A stretch of 64,000 nucleotides of DNA from Myotis daubentonii (Eukaryota > Chordata > Mammalia > Chiroptera > Vespertilionidae), in contig NC_081848.1 in NCBI RefSeq assembly GCF_963259705.1, positions 49,809,408 to 49,873,407 on the forward strand, given 5' to 3'. Below the pieces are notes generated by a model. That model did no database searches, had not been told where the DNA came from, and worked only from the letters and a program-made list of their open reading frames with translations. The position numbers and the translations under genes were made by a program. Shown piece by piece: positions 25,625 through 35,711 of this stretch (the stretch's first letter is position 1; each line of letters begins with the position of its first letter).

Positions 25625-25636
25625 GCCGCCATTTTG
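25625..25636 (-). promoter_or_regulatory. YY1-like site
   Basis: CAAAATGGCGGC on the minus strand. YY1 sites in this orientation often sit just downstream of the start site of genes with CpG-island promoters. Here it lies immediately beyond the predicted first exon. A weaker relative (GGCGGCCATTTC) is at 25653-25664. Confidence 0.6.
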
Positions 25637-25705
25637 GACAGACAGCTCCAGGCGGCGGCCATTTCAGAGCGCACCACCAGCCGCCGCGGCCGCGCGGGTC
25701 CTCAC

Positions 25706-25890
25706 CTTCACCGAGGCCTGGACAGGGTCAAGAGCCAGCCGTCGCGGACTGGGGGGGAGGAGGCGAGAGGGGGGAAATGAAAAATAAAACCGGGGAGAAG
25801 GACTCGGGGGCAGGGTGATGCTCTCAGTTCGGGGACAGCGCCTAGGCCACCTCCACAGAGATCCGGCTCGCGGTTGGCGTGGTCGCTCTT
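25706..25890 (-). other. ZBED5: predicted ZBED5 first non-coding exon
   Basis: The exon's left edge is set by a near-consensus splice donor on the minus strand, GAAG|GTGAGG, with GT at 25705-25704. The right edge is inferred from the CCAAT boxes 70-100 bases further upstream, so the transcription start at about 25850-25900 is only an estimate. No in-frame coding sequence is needed here because the whole protein is encoded at 20754-22832. Confidence 0.5.
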
Positions 25891-25956
25891 CAGAAGATAA
25901 ATTTAGCACCCTGGAGCGCCTCGAATCACGGTCTCCACGAGCGACTCCTCCGCCAA

Positions 25957-26014
25957 CCAATCAGCGCCACCGTTGCTCCTCGCCACCAATTCGCGCTGAG
26001 CGGTGGGGCGGGAC
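25957..26014. promoter_or_regulatory. paired CCAAT boxes and GC box
   Basis: CCAAT at 25957-25961 and 25986-25990, then GGGGCGGGAC at 26005-26014. Two CCAAT boxes about three helical turns apart are a common NF-Y arrangement in TATA-less CpG promoters. They could serve transcription in either direction. Confidence 0.6.
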
Positions 26015-27187
26015 TAAGGGAAAGGACCCGGCGCGGTGGGCGTGGCCAAGCGGCCGCCGCGGTGCTGGGCGCGTTGGCGCCGTGAGGTCGAGGCGCTGTC
26101 AGGCGTGGGCCGGTGGTTTTCAAACTTCCAGGGCCCGAGTCAGCCCGGACGCTCGTTTAGCACGCGGATGCCTGGTGCTGCCCGACGGAGCCCGGGGTGC
26201 TGCAGGGCCCGGCGGGATTGGAGAATCCTCCGGCTCTTAGCTCTGGCGCCCCGCCCGGGCGGCGGGGACCGGAGAGCGTTCTCCGGCCGCGAGGTGCGCG
26301 CGGAGGAGCGGAGCGCCTCTGGGCGACCACGGCCTCTTTGTTCTCCGAGCCGCACCCCAGGCTCCAGTTGCGCCACCGCCTCCTCTTTTCCTGATTTTCC
26401 CACTGGAGTTTGGGTCGGAAACGCCCTTTGCCTCCCCCGCCTCCCCCCCGCTTCCCCGCCTTCCCGATGCTGGCGTGTCCGGGGCCCCAGCTGGCCCCGG
26501 CCGAGAGCTCAGCCTTCGGGGCGCTCCTCCCACCGGAGCTCTTGGGTGGTCACCCCAGTGGGGCCGGAGAGGCGCCCGTAGGAGCGGTCAGGGGCAGCGG
26601 CGTCCCCGCGGTGCCCACGGGAAAGATGAGAGAGTCGCCTGCTGTCCTGGCATCTCTCGCCAGCGGCACCCCTCCCCCAGGAGCGCCCGCCGCCCGCACC
26701 CACCGGCCAGTCTCTGGCACTGGTTGCTGGCCCCAGCGTTCGGGTTTTTAACCGCAGCCCCACTCCCTCCCTCGTTAAAAACAGCATCGCAGAAGCCGGC
26801 GGGTTGTGTATTTTCATTTTGTGTGAGATCCGTGGAGTCGGTTTTTCAAACCGGCACTTTGAAATATTTACATTTCTTAGGGGAGGATTGTTTTAGTGCA
26901 TTAAACTATAGGTCCCAATGTTGGCAATATTTTAGCTTTTCGAGGCCCCGCAGAAATAGCTAAATGAAAATTGGATCATGTTTTCAGGCACTGCACCAAT
27001 GGCAGCAAGTACCCAACTGGTAGTCAAAAGCCAGGGCAGTTTTTATTTTTCTTAAAAATGCCCCTTTGATAAGTGAATACATATCAAAGGCATTGGGGGA
27101 AAAAGCTTAACCCTTAACTGACCACAATTTTCAGGACTGCTGCATAGATGATTTCCTAGGATTGGTAATAGCAAACATTCCTAAATT

Positions 27188-27411
27188 TTTTAAAAATGTT
27201 TTTATTTATTTCAGAGAGAGGAAGGGAGAGGGAGAGGGAGAGGATTATCAATGATGAGAGAGAATCGTAGGTCAGAGAATCACGGATGGGCTGCTTCTGC
27301 ATGACCCCCAATGGGGGTCAAGCTCACAACCCGGGCATGAGCCCTGACTGTAATCCAAGGGTGACCTGGTTCATAGGTCCAGCTCAACCACAGCCATACT
27401 GGCCAGGCTGG
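27188..27411 (-). repeat. Ves SINE, diverged
   Basis: The tail is at the left (TTTTTATTTATTTCAGAGAG) and the head at the right ('ctggccagtatggctgtggttgag' reading minus). TCCTAAAT occurs on both sides (about 27179 and 27412). It stands directly beside another SINE at 27421, and the shared boundary suggests that the second used the same target area. Confidence 0.85.
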
Positions 27412-27420
27412 TCCTAAATG

Positions 27421-27440
27421 TTTGTATATTTCAGAGAGGC

Positions 27441-27495
<55 letters not shown>

Positions 27496-27644
27496 TCAAT
27501 GTGAGAAGGAAGCATCAATTGGCTGCCTCCTGCAGGATCCCTACCAGGAATCGGCAACTGGGGCGTGTGGCCTGACCTGGGTTGAACTGGCAACCCTTTG
27601 GTGCACAGGACAATACCCAACTAACTGAGCCACACAGGCCAGGG
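27421..27644 (-). repeat. Ves-related SINE with GA expansion
   Basis: Head at the right (GCCCTGGCCTGTGTGGCTCA on the minus strand), with a GGTTGAACTGG region for the second box. The purine body has grown into a (GA)n microsatellite at about 27441-27490, which produces spurious Arg/Glu frames. Confidence 0.85.
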
Positions 27645-27649
27645 CTCTT

Positions 27650-27790
27650 CTACACACATTTTAATGTAATAGCTCATTTACTCATCACAACAATCCTATC
27701 AGATAATTATCCCTATTTTACAGATAAGGAAATAGGGCACAGACTGGTAGATAACTTGCCCAGGTTCCCAAAGGTAATTGGTGATAGAAC
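27650..27790. repeat. MIR fragment
   Basis: TTTTACAGATAAGGAAATAG, followed by 'aacttgcccaggttcccaaagg', is a clear MIR core. Confidence 0.75.
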
Positions 27791-27939
27791 CTACCTAGAT
27801 TAGTTGCAGTGCTGGTTGTGGGAACTTCAAGCCATGTGTGTCTGGGTGGGGTGTGTGCATACAAACTTAGGTAGAAAACTATTGTGGATAAGGCAACAAT
27901 AATATTTTGGCTAAGCAGGTAGGCCATTAAAAAGGTACT

Positions 27940-28238
27940 TGACAGAATATGTGTACCCCTATGTTCATAGCAGCGCAATTTACAATAGCTAAGATTTGGA
28001 AACAGCCTAAATGCCCATCAGCAGATGAGTGGATTAAAAAGTGGTACATGTAGCCCTAGCTGGTTTGGCTCAGTGGATAGAGTGTCAGCCTGCGGACTGA
28101 AGGGTCCCGGGTTTGATTCTAGTCAAAGGCACATGCCTGACAGAATGGGGGCGTGCAGGAGGCAGCTGGTCAATGATTCTCTCTCTTCATTGATGTTTCT
28201 ATTTCCCTCTCCCTTCCTCTCTCCGAAATCAATAAGAA

Positions 28239-28302
<64 letters not shown>

Positions 28303-28735
28303 AACCTGGTACATCTAAACAACGGAATACTACACAGCTGTAAAAAAGAAAGAACTCTTAACCATTTGCAACAGCATGGAAAGACTGGGAGAGCATTATG
28401 CTAAGCAAATAAGCCCGAGAAGGATAAGTATTACATGATCTCACTCATATGTGGAATCTAATGAACAAAAATAGATCCAAAAATATAGAAGCACTGAACA
28501 GAATGTCAAACCTCAGAGGGAAGGCAGGGGAGAGTGGGCAGGTGGGAAGAGATCAACCAATGAACTTGTATGCGTATATACATAATCCAGGAACACAGAT
28601 AATAGGGTGATGAAGGTCTGGGGTAGAGGGTGGGGGCAGGCTGAGAGAGGTGAATGGGGGGAAAAGGGGACATATGTAATACTATCAACAATAAAGAGTA
28701 ATAAATAAAAATATCCCTGAATAAAAAATAAAAAA
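27940..28735 (+). repeat. L1 3' end, split by a Ves SINE
   Basis: The left part translates to the end of L1 ORF2 (MFIAAQFTIAKIWKQ-like, then DEWIKKWY). The right part continues with the familiar GAATACTACACAGCTGTAAA and 'acatgatctcactcatatgtgg', then a G-rich 3' UTR and an A-rich tail at 28683-28735. It is 5'-truncated with stops and frame breaks. A Ves element interrupts it at 28053-28307. Confidence 0.9.
28053..28307 (+). repeat. Ves SINE nested in L1, TA-expanded tail
   Basis: TGGTACATGTA and TGGTACATCTA flank it (28042-28052 and 28308-28318). The tail has become a (TA)n run at about 28241-28290 followed by (CA)n. Part of the middle of the body is deleted ('gcctgacagaatggggg'). Confidence 0.93.
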
Positions 28736-29111
28736 GGAACTTGGTTTATTTCCTGGGATTCAGGTAAAATCATCACTGGAAGCAGTGACAAGAATTTTGA
28801 CTGATATTTCACATTTGCAACTTCAGTTAGTTGTAAGAGGTCTGAGATGGTAATTCTGTTCATGTTGGTTGCATGAGTTCATTTGGGGTGCAATTAGGTT
28901 TGCCAGAAGCAGATGATGAGACAGGGAGCTCTGGACCTAGTATTGTAGGTCAGCGTGTCCCACTGCCACCCAGCCTTTATACTCCTCCCTTTGCTGGTTA
29001 GCATCTGTGGGCCCTGGGAGGGACAGGACTGCAGCTGAGGCAGACCAAAAGTGAGCTAACAGCTGGAGGCCATCTGCTGTGCACACTAGGTCCCCTGAGC
29101 GGGGCAGAAAG
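28308..29111. other. rest of L1 and intergenic
   Basis: The L1 3' end runs to 28735. After that there is no recognised feature to 29111. The 116-codon minus frame at 28513-28863 lies in L1 3' UTR and is rejected. Confidence 0.6.
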
Positions 29112-29336
29112 TCCTTTTTTTTAAAAAAAAAAGTATTTTTACTGATTTCAGAGAGGAAGGGAGAGGGAGAGAGAGATAGAAACATCAATGGTGAGGGAGA
29201 ATCATTGATCGGCTGTCTCCTGCATGCCCCTACTGTGGATCAAGCCTGCAACCCAAGCATGTGCCCTGGCCGGGAATCGAACCATGACCTTTTGGTTCAT
29301 AGGTTGACGCTCAACCACTGAACCACACCAGTCTGC
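29112..29336 (-). repeat. Ves SINE
   Basis: The tail is TTTTTTTTAAAAAAAAAAGT at the left and the head at the right has 'ggtgtggttcagtggttgagcgtcaacc' wording. A usable duplication is not obvious. Confidence 0.88.
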
Positions 29337-32334
29337 CCTGTTCCCACACTTTAAAGGAAGAAAAGAATGAATCCCAGAGCTATCACAATGCTGATGTCAT
29401 ATTGGTAATTGGTGACAAAGTTGGAATAAATCCCAAGGTATATGCGGCATGCCTTAAAATTCCTTTTTATCTCCCATTGTACTTGATGTTAAATTATTCA
29501 TTTGGTAGATACACTGTAAATTTTTGTTGATATGTAAATTAAGCCATCTTTGACTTTATTAATAAACCCTCTTTCGGTTGCAAATGACAGAAATCCAATC
29601 CATAAGCAAGAAAATTAACTTTTTGGCTGACATTACCAAAAAATTGATCTGTACAGGTTTGGAGGGATTCAGTGGTTCAAACGATGTTATCGGAGCTCTG
29701 TGTGACTCTGTTTTGATAGGACCTCTCTGCATGGCAGCATGATGAACTCTGGCATCCCAAAATTTATGGCGAAGGAGAGCATCTTCCCCAGTAGCATTGG
29801 GAGAAAGGTTTCCAGAAAGGTCTTGATTCACTTTGTGTTATGTCTGTGAATCAAAACACTGTCCATGGAAGAACACTGGCCACTCTGGAACATGTATCTT
29901 CTTTAGTTTTGAGAACATGAGTTTATCCTAATTCACCACCAAAATCTCATAGACTGGGCGAGGGGGTAGTCCCTAAAAGAAAGGGTTCTGGAAAATTGGA
30001 AGATACTAAATTTACTCCATTGTTATATCTCTTTGTCCAACCTTTTCTCTCCAATTCCATTGTCATCAACTTAGTTCAGGATCCTATTTTTAATCTTCTA
30101 ACCAATCTCCTGTCTGCCGTCAATCTCTTTTAAATTTGTCTTGTACACAGTTAAGCAAGCATTCTGCTTACATTAAAGTTATTCCTTTACTTACAGCTAT
30201 CCCCATTGCTGGAGTGATCAACTCCTTGGCTCGGCGTTCAAAGTTCTCAGAAACTGGTTTGGATATAAAATTCCCCCTCTCCCCAACTTTAAAACAGTGG
30301 AGGTGCTAGGTGGGAAGTGAGGCAAGTAAGGACTAGATTGTCTGGAGCTCCCTCCCTTCAGCTAGTGGTGCTGTGATGTGTAAGTTAGTGGTTCTGGCTT
30401 AAAGGCCCACGTTTGGGGCATTCATTTGGTTGTTTAGTTATTAATTTAATTTTTAATCCTAACAATACAAGCATAAAGCTAAAAAGTTCAAATAGCAAAA
30501 TGATTATAAACAACAAAAGAAATTCCTTGGCCCCTTCTTCAAAATTTTAACATATGTCATTTCTTTTGGTATTTACCTTCATATTTCTCAACGAATATGT
30601 GTATAATGCTATTTGTTCACACACAACTAGTCATCATTCCAACTCAAATCTACTTAACCTAAAATCTAAAAAGCCCTCTGTCTATTGACTCAATTCTTCA
30701 GTGTCCCAATCCCAAAATCCTGAGAGAAATCTGGCTCCAAGAAATGTTTTTTCATTAGGTCAGCTACCACTGGCCAACATTTGGGTGGGCTGTCTTTATG
30801 TCCCAGGGTGGAACCAGATGGGTGGTGCTCTGGGCTGGCTCTAATAATTTGGTGTCTGATGTAGCTGACATCATAGATTGATATACTCAAGTTTTATTGC
30901 TTGAGTCTGGAAACCTAAAGACTACATTTCCCAGAAGCCCCTTTAGCTTGGATTCATGAAGCCTAGTTTCTATAAAACAGATGTACCTTAGTGAGATATG
31001 GAAGGTAAAAGTGAGCATTCTGAGGTAGACACTGTATTTTTGTCATTTCTGTTGTCAGATGTTGGTTTTTCTGAGACAGCTTGAGCCGAGGTCCCAGCAT
31101 TTTTCAGTTTCTTAATTTCATGGTGATGAAAGACAGGGAACAGGGCCTCTAGTTTAATGATTCAGATTATGGCAGAGTCAGTAGCTATGGAGATGGCTTC
31201 CTAATTCCCCAGCTCCATAAGTGTGATAAGCATGGTACCCATGTTGAATCAGTTCTACAGTATTGTCTGGAAGTTGTTCCTGGAAGTGCAGCATCAACTC
31301 TGTTCCACTAACCCTTCTAGTGATTTTATAAATTCCTAATTCCTCCTTGTAAAACCTCTCTGTTTAAATTAGCTAGAGTTAAATCTGTTATTTACAATTG
31401 AGTTTTCACTGCTGCACTTTCAAAAATGTTCTTTAAATTTTTGTTCAACAATTATTTGATGAGACAATGAAAAACTTTACTTTCAATTAATATTATAGAC
31501 AGATGCCTAAGCAGTGTCAATATTTTGAAAAATTTTGGCAATATATTTCACTTTTTTATAGTTTCTATTCTCTTTTCACTTTTCTTTTGCAATTTTTCTG
31601 AATCAGGCACATTATTTGAAAACTCATTGAAAGGTTTGAAATTTGTACTCTAAAATGGATCACTGATTTCTGGCCAACAGCACTATCCATGAATTATTTG
31701 GTTTCCGATTTAGCCTGCCTGATGAATTTTGTCTAATTGTTCCTATATAAATGCAAGACACAAAAACCTATGACAGGCTTAGCTAGACTTGGGGAAGGCT
31801 GTGAGGTATAGTGAGTACAGATCCTGGAGGAAGATTGGTTTCAAATTGCACCTCTATCGTTTGCTTCTTGTGCAGTCTTGGGCACATCTCAACCTCCTCA
31901 TCAGAAAAATAGGTTTGAAAATAATAATATACAATAATATCTTGGTTTAAATGGAATCTTATAGGTAAAGCACGTGCTATAGGGACTGGTATGTAATAGG
32001 TATCTAATAGCTGTTAGATTAATAATATTGTTTTTAGTTTCTATTTTGCTGTACAGTATTTCAAGCAGGGGCAAATTTATATTCTCCCAACTGTGTAAGA
32101 ATTTGCCTGTGGAAACCTTAATTGTTTCTATAGTTACTAATTATTTGAGTGATATTTTAGTGCCCTATAGTTTCTACAGATTAATGATTGGTCAACTGCC
32201 CAATTACCCACCTTTTAATTCAGCTCTGGCTGTGGTTAAGGAAAGATTATGTGAGAAGCAGAAGCTGAAGGATAGGGCAGTCCACTCAGAAAAGGACTGT
32301 GGCAGCCATTGCACTGTGTAACATTCTAGCATAA
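29337..32334. other. intergenic, MIR at about 31800-31960
   Basis: About 3 kb without a gene. A MIR in antisense is recognisable (CTTGTGCAGTCTTGGGCACA, 'cctcctcatcagaaaaataggtttgaaaa'). The rest is AT-rich with no clear repeat ends. The frames at 29559-29831 and 32028-32321 have no domain. Confidence 0.5.
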
Positions 32335-32723
32335 TACTATATAATAAAAGGCTAATATGCAAATTGACCAAATGGCTGAATGACCAGTCGCTATAATGTG
32401 CACTGACCACCAGGGGGCAGATGCTCAAGCAGGAGCTGCCCCCTGGTGGCCAGTGCGCTCCTACAGGGGCAGCACTGCTCAGCCAGAAGCTGGGCTCATG
32501 GCTGGCGAACACAGCAGTGGTGGCAGAAGTCTCTCCTGCCTCTGTGGCAGTGCTAAGGATGTCCGACTGCCGGCTTAGGTCCGCTCCCCACAAGGAGCGG
32601 GTGGGGAGTGGGCCTAAGCCGTCAGTCGGACATCCCCTGAGGGCTCCCGGACTGCGAGAGTGTGCAGGCCAGGCTGAGGGACACCCCCACTGAGTGTATG
32701 AATTTCGTGCACTGGGCCTCTAG
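32335..32723 (+). mobile_element. HeliBat-type non-autonomous Helitron
   Basis: The 5' part is TATATAATAAAAGGCTAATA (the TC start has mutated). The 3' end has CTAG at 32720-32723, followed by T, with a hairpin-like AATTTCGTGCAC just inside. The interior contains a perfect 14-bp inverted pair CCACCAGGGGGCAG (32407-32420) and CTGCCCCCTGGTGG (32436-32449), plus a longer stem around TCCGACTGCCGGCTTAGG and CCTAAGCCGTCAGTCGGA. No Rep/helicase is encoded, so it needs an autonomous partner. The frames at 32204-32693 are artefacts of this repeat. Confidence 0.93.
32407..32449. promoter_or_regulatory. inverted pair of CTCF-core-like motifs
   Basis: CCACCAGGGGGCAG and its exact reverse complement, 15 bases apart, inside the Helitron. 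The motif agrees with the central part of the CTCF consensus. Equivalent pairs are at 38938-38982 and 41666-41709. Binding is inferred, not shown. Confidence 0.5.
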
Positions 32724-32945
32724 TCCTCTTTATAAAAGGCCTAAGACACTGTCACTTTAAATTGTGACATATTACACAAATAAATGCCACACACTCCTTT
32801 TCTAGACACTGCAGTTGAGACCTGTTGGTCTAGAAAAAAAAAAGGCTCCTAATTGAGAGGCCTTGAATTTGGCAAATCAGATGTTTTCTCACATTGGGAT
32901 GGGTGGGAGGCAGGGATTATACTTGTATAAAGAATTCAGGTTCCA

Positions 32946-33147
32946 GCCCGGCCAGTGTGGCCCAGTGGTTGAGCATTGACCTATGAACCAGGAGGTCACA
33001 GTTTGATTCCAGTCAGGGCATATGCCTGGGGTGCTGGTTTGATCTGCAGTGGAGGGCATGCAGGAGGTAACTGATCAGTGATTGTCTCTCATCATTGAAG
33101 TTCTCTCTCTCTCTTCCTCTCTGAAATCAATAAAAATATATTTTAAT
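32946..33147 (+). repeat. Ves SINE, 'gttgagcattgacc' subfamily
   Basis: Flanked by AAAGAATTCAGG copies at about 32929-32940 and 33148-33160. The head is GCCCGGCCAGTGTGGCCCAG. A related, truncated copy with a related left flank is at 34427-34604. Confidence 0.93.
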
Positions 33148-34426
33148 AAAAGAATTCAGGCTTCATACATACATAATATTTTACTTGGAACTTCAGACTT
33201 TATAGAACACCTTCAATCTTTTATTTGAGCCTCAAGACAATTCAATTAGTTAAGCAGGGAGGAATAAGAATACCTCCCTGTTATTTTACAAATAAGGAAG
33301 CTGAGGTTAGGGAAGTTGATCTGTGTCTTTTCTTTAGGAAGTTTTCATAATTAGGATAATGCATTTTAGAATACTCCTACTAAGTTAATGATCTTAGGCT
33401 AAATAGTATGATCAGAGCTATTATTTCGAAAAGCACAATATTCTTTTAGGGTTGTCCTTTTATAGAAGGTGAAAACTAGTATTATTCTCTGACTTTCCTA
33501 GGAAGGTTAATGTTAAACTTTTAAAAGCTATTCCTTTAAAAAGAATGCCAGACATAGACAATTTTTAAAGCCACAGTGAAGGTTTGCACATCATTTAAAC
33601 ACTCAATTACTTGGGGAGAGACTGAAATGCCAGGGATAGGGTTATTTATGGTGCTGTGCTGAGAGCCAGTACGTACACATTTATTTGTACAAGAGTGGAA
33701 TCCTGGCCCTGGATCATTTCCTGACTTGTTTGAAAATCTGGGCAAGTCATTTATTATGTCTGTATTTTGGAATTATAGCCTTGCTTCAAAGGCGTGTTCT
33801 GTGAATAATTGAGCCTCTATTTGTAAATCTTGTTTAAATTTCTCTGATGAAAGGCATATCGGTGTTATAGTTGTGAAGGGTGAGGATGCTGATAGTAACA
33901 ACAATGGTAATACCAGTGTCTTGGATTTATGCAGTATCATTTCTCTGAGAAGCTTTGAGTGCCTCCCAAGAAGCATATATTCTTTTAAAAAATCGTAGTT
34001 ACAAACATTTCACAAGAAATTATTCTTAATATAATTTTTATGTGCTGAATTGAACAAAAAAATAAGTATGATCTCATTTTATCTCCTTCCATCCCTCCCA
34101 TTCCCTCACTCACCAAAGGTAATCACAGTTAATGCTTTTTGTATATACATATATGTACATATCTATATATAATGTACACATCCACATGTATATAATTATT
34201 TGATATACATATTTTATAAATTATTCTGCAGCATGTTTAGCCCTTATCTATATGCCTTGAAGAAATCTTCCTTGTAGAAACAATGCTACAATAAAAATCC
34301 TGTGTATATATCTTCGTGCATCTGTGGGTATACTTCTGTGGGTTAGATTCCTTATGTGGAAACATTGGCTTAAATTTTAAGCTGTAAAGAATATGTGTTA
34401 AATTGTGCCTGGCAAAGCCTGTACCA
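33148..34426. other. intergenic with MIR and L1M remnants
   Basis: A MIR-like core is at about 33220-33330 ('ttattttacaaataaggaagctgaggttaggg'). From about 34080 to 34395 the text is that of an old L1 ('gtatatacatatatgtac', TGTAGAAACAATGCTACAAT, 'ctgtgggttagattccttatgtgg'), plus-strand wording as in other L1M fragments. No gene is seen. Confidence 0.55.
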
Positions 34427-34604
34427 GTGGGTGGAGGGCAGAAATTATATTTATATCAAGAATTCAAGTTCTAGCCTGACCAGTGTGACTCAGTAGTTGA
34501 GTGTCGACCTATGAACCAGGAAGTCATTGTTCAATTCCCAGTCAGGGCATATGCCTGGGTTTCGGGCTTGATCCCCAGTGGGGGGCATGCAGGAAGCAGC
34601 TTCC
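34427..34604 (+). repeat. truncated Ves copy with duplicated flank
   Basis: The Ves part starts at about 34472 (AGCCTGACCAGTGTGACTCA) and stops at GGAAGCAGCTT without the pyrimidine body or tail. About 45 bases to its left (GGGTGGAGGGCAGAAATTAT, 'aagaattcaagttc') also resemble the left flank of the Ves at 32946. So this is a duplicated genomic segment rather than an independent SINE insertion. Confidence 0.8.
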
Positions 34605-34854
34605 ATAAAATAGCACATGAGAGAGCCTATCTCTCATATCTGTGCCAACATTATTTTGTATATTTGTCAGTCTAAAATTTGCAATTTGATAGATTTAAAA
34701 CTCTCACCGTAGTTAGCATTTTCTTGATTAATAAGGTTAAGTGTCTTTTTATAAGTTTATCAATCTTTCCACAAATAGCCAAACTATTAAGACCTTACAC
34801 TTGAAATTTAAAAAATTGTAAGCCTAATAATCTATGAAAAACTATGTCCTACTT
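34605..34854. other. AT-rich intergenic spacer
   Basis: Nothing recognisable except possible continuation of old L1M text ('atttgtcagtctaaaatttgc'). Confidence 0.4.
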
Positions 34855-35087
34855 CAAAATTTTCAACTGGTATGCCACAAAAAATTTTTAAAACATGCAT
34901 TAGCTATTTAGTCAGGAGCACTGACCTCTTTTCCCTTAGGGTGTCAAATAAAAAAATGACAGCAATAGCAGTCCAATGTGAATGAATCAGAATTATATCT
35001 ATTTGGCAAAAAATATATTTTTGGTGTGCCAAAGAATTAGTAATTAGTTTATGTGTGCCATGAGATGAAAAAGGTTGAAAATCGCTG
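34855..35087 (-). mobile_element. non-autonomous hAT element
   Basis: The right end GGTTGAAAATCGCTG is the inverted form of a CAGCGATTTTCAACC end. The left end is decayed (CAAAATTTTCAACT). The flanks TCCTACTT and TTTTACTT agree at 6 of 8 positions. Interior TGCCATGAGATGAAAAAGGT and the GCACTGACCTCTTTTCCCTT stretch match the copy at 57186-57468 in the opposite orientation. Confidence 0.85.
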
Positions 35088-35169
35088 TTTTACTTGATTT
35101 TCAAGTTACTCTAATCTTCCTGGGATAAACCCCTCTTAGTCAAAGAGAAACACTGGACATAAACACCCT

Positions 35170-35404
35170 CTATGATGGCGAACCTTTTGAGCTCGGCGTG
35201 TCAGCATTTTGAAAAACCCTAACTTAACTCTGGTGCCGTGTCACATATAGAAATTTTTTGATATTTGCAAGCATAGTAAAACAAAGATTTATATTTTTGA
35301 TATTTATTTTATATATTTAAATGCCATTTAACAAAGAAAAATCAACCAAAAAAATGAGTTCGCGTGTCACCTCTGACACACGTGTCATAGGTTCGCCATC
35401 ACTG
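35170..35404. mobile_element. non-autonomous hAT element, second family
   Basis: Ends CTATGATGGCGAACC and GGTTCGCCATCACTG. The right part, GACACACGTGTCATAGGTTC, carries a palindromic core. CTCTATG occurs at both edges, hinting at the target duplication, but it overlaps the left end. It lies only 82 bases from the previous hAT. Confidence 0.83.
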
Positions 35405-35711
35405 CTCTATGCCAATCATTTACCTATTGTCTCTTAGCTCCAAATTCTTCTCTGTACTCTAGGGATTGTGGGGTTAGCTCTCTACAAAATGTTTTCCAGA
35501 CTCTTGTCAGCTTGCTTCTGCCAATAGGGGGCACTAGAGGGAGATTGGAAAGCAGGAGGAGGGGAGAACCTATTTCCCGTTCTTGCTGTGCTGGTTAGTG
35601 TTGCTGGCAGGGGGCAGTTTACCTGCAGGGGAACTTCACCCCAGCGCAGCTGGTTCCAGCCTCCAGCTTCTTTCAGCACTACTGGAAACAGCCCCATTGT
35701 GTCCTTTAGAG
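35405..35711. other. spacer with a CTCF-like motif
   Basis: About 300 bases of apparently unique sequence between two hAT elements. TGCCAATAGGGGGCACTA at 35519-35536 agrees well with the CTCF core. No gene is seen, and the frames at 35482-35795 run into the next transposon. Confidence 0.5.

Larger units (their letters stand above)
25010..26800. promoter_or_regulatory. CpG island, likely ZBED5 promoter
   Basis: About 1.8 kb of GC-rich, CpG-dense sequence in an otherwise AT-rich, CpG-poor window, which marks a germline-unmethylated promoter. Visible elements include two CCAAT boxes at 25957-25961 and 25986-25990 (29 bases apart, suggestive of NF-Y), a GC box GGGGCGGGAC at 26005-26014 and a YY1-like GCCGCCATTTTG at 25625-25636. 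The minus-strand YY1 orientation and the splice donor at 25706 support leftward transcription into ZBED5. The island extends rightwards past the boxes, so a divergent plus-strand transcript, like the human antisense RNA at this locus, is plausible. The long frames across it (e.g. 26036-26581) are what GC-rich DNA gives by chance. Confidence 0.88.

Noticed and set aside
25357..25818. 153-codon plus-strand frame in the CpG island
   Set aside because: Same reason as the neighbouring frame. It also crosses the predicted antisense exon and donor of ZBED5.
26036..26581. 181-codon plus-strand frame in the CpG island
   Set aside because: GC-rich DNA has few stops, so long frames are expected by chance. 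Overlapping frames exist on both strands and the translation is Arg/Pro/Ser-rich with no domain.
32204..32693. Frames across the HeliBat element
   Set aside because: Both strands give 60-129-codon frames, but the DNA is a known type of non-autonomous Helitron with inverted repeats.
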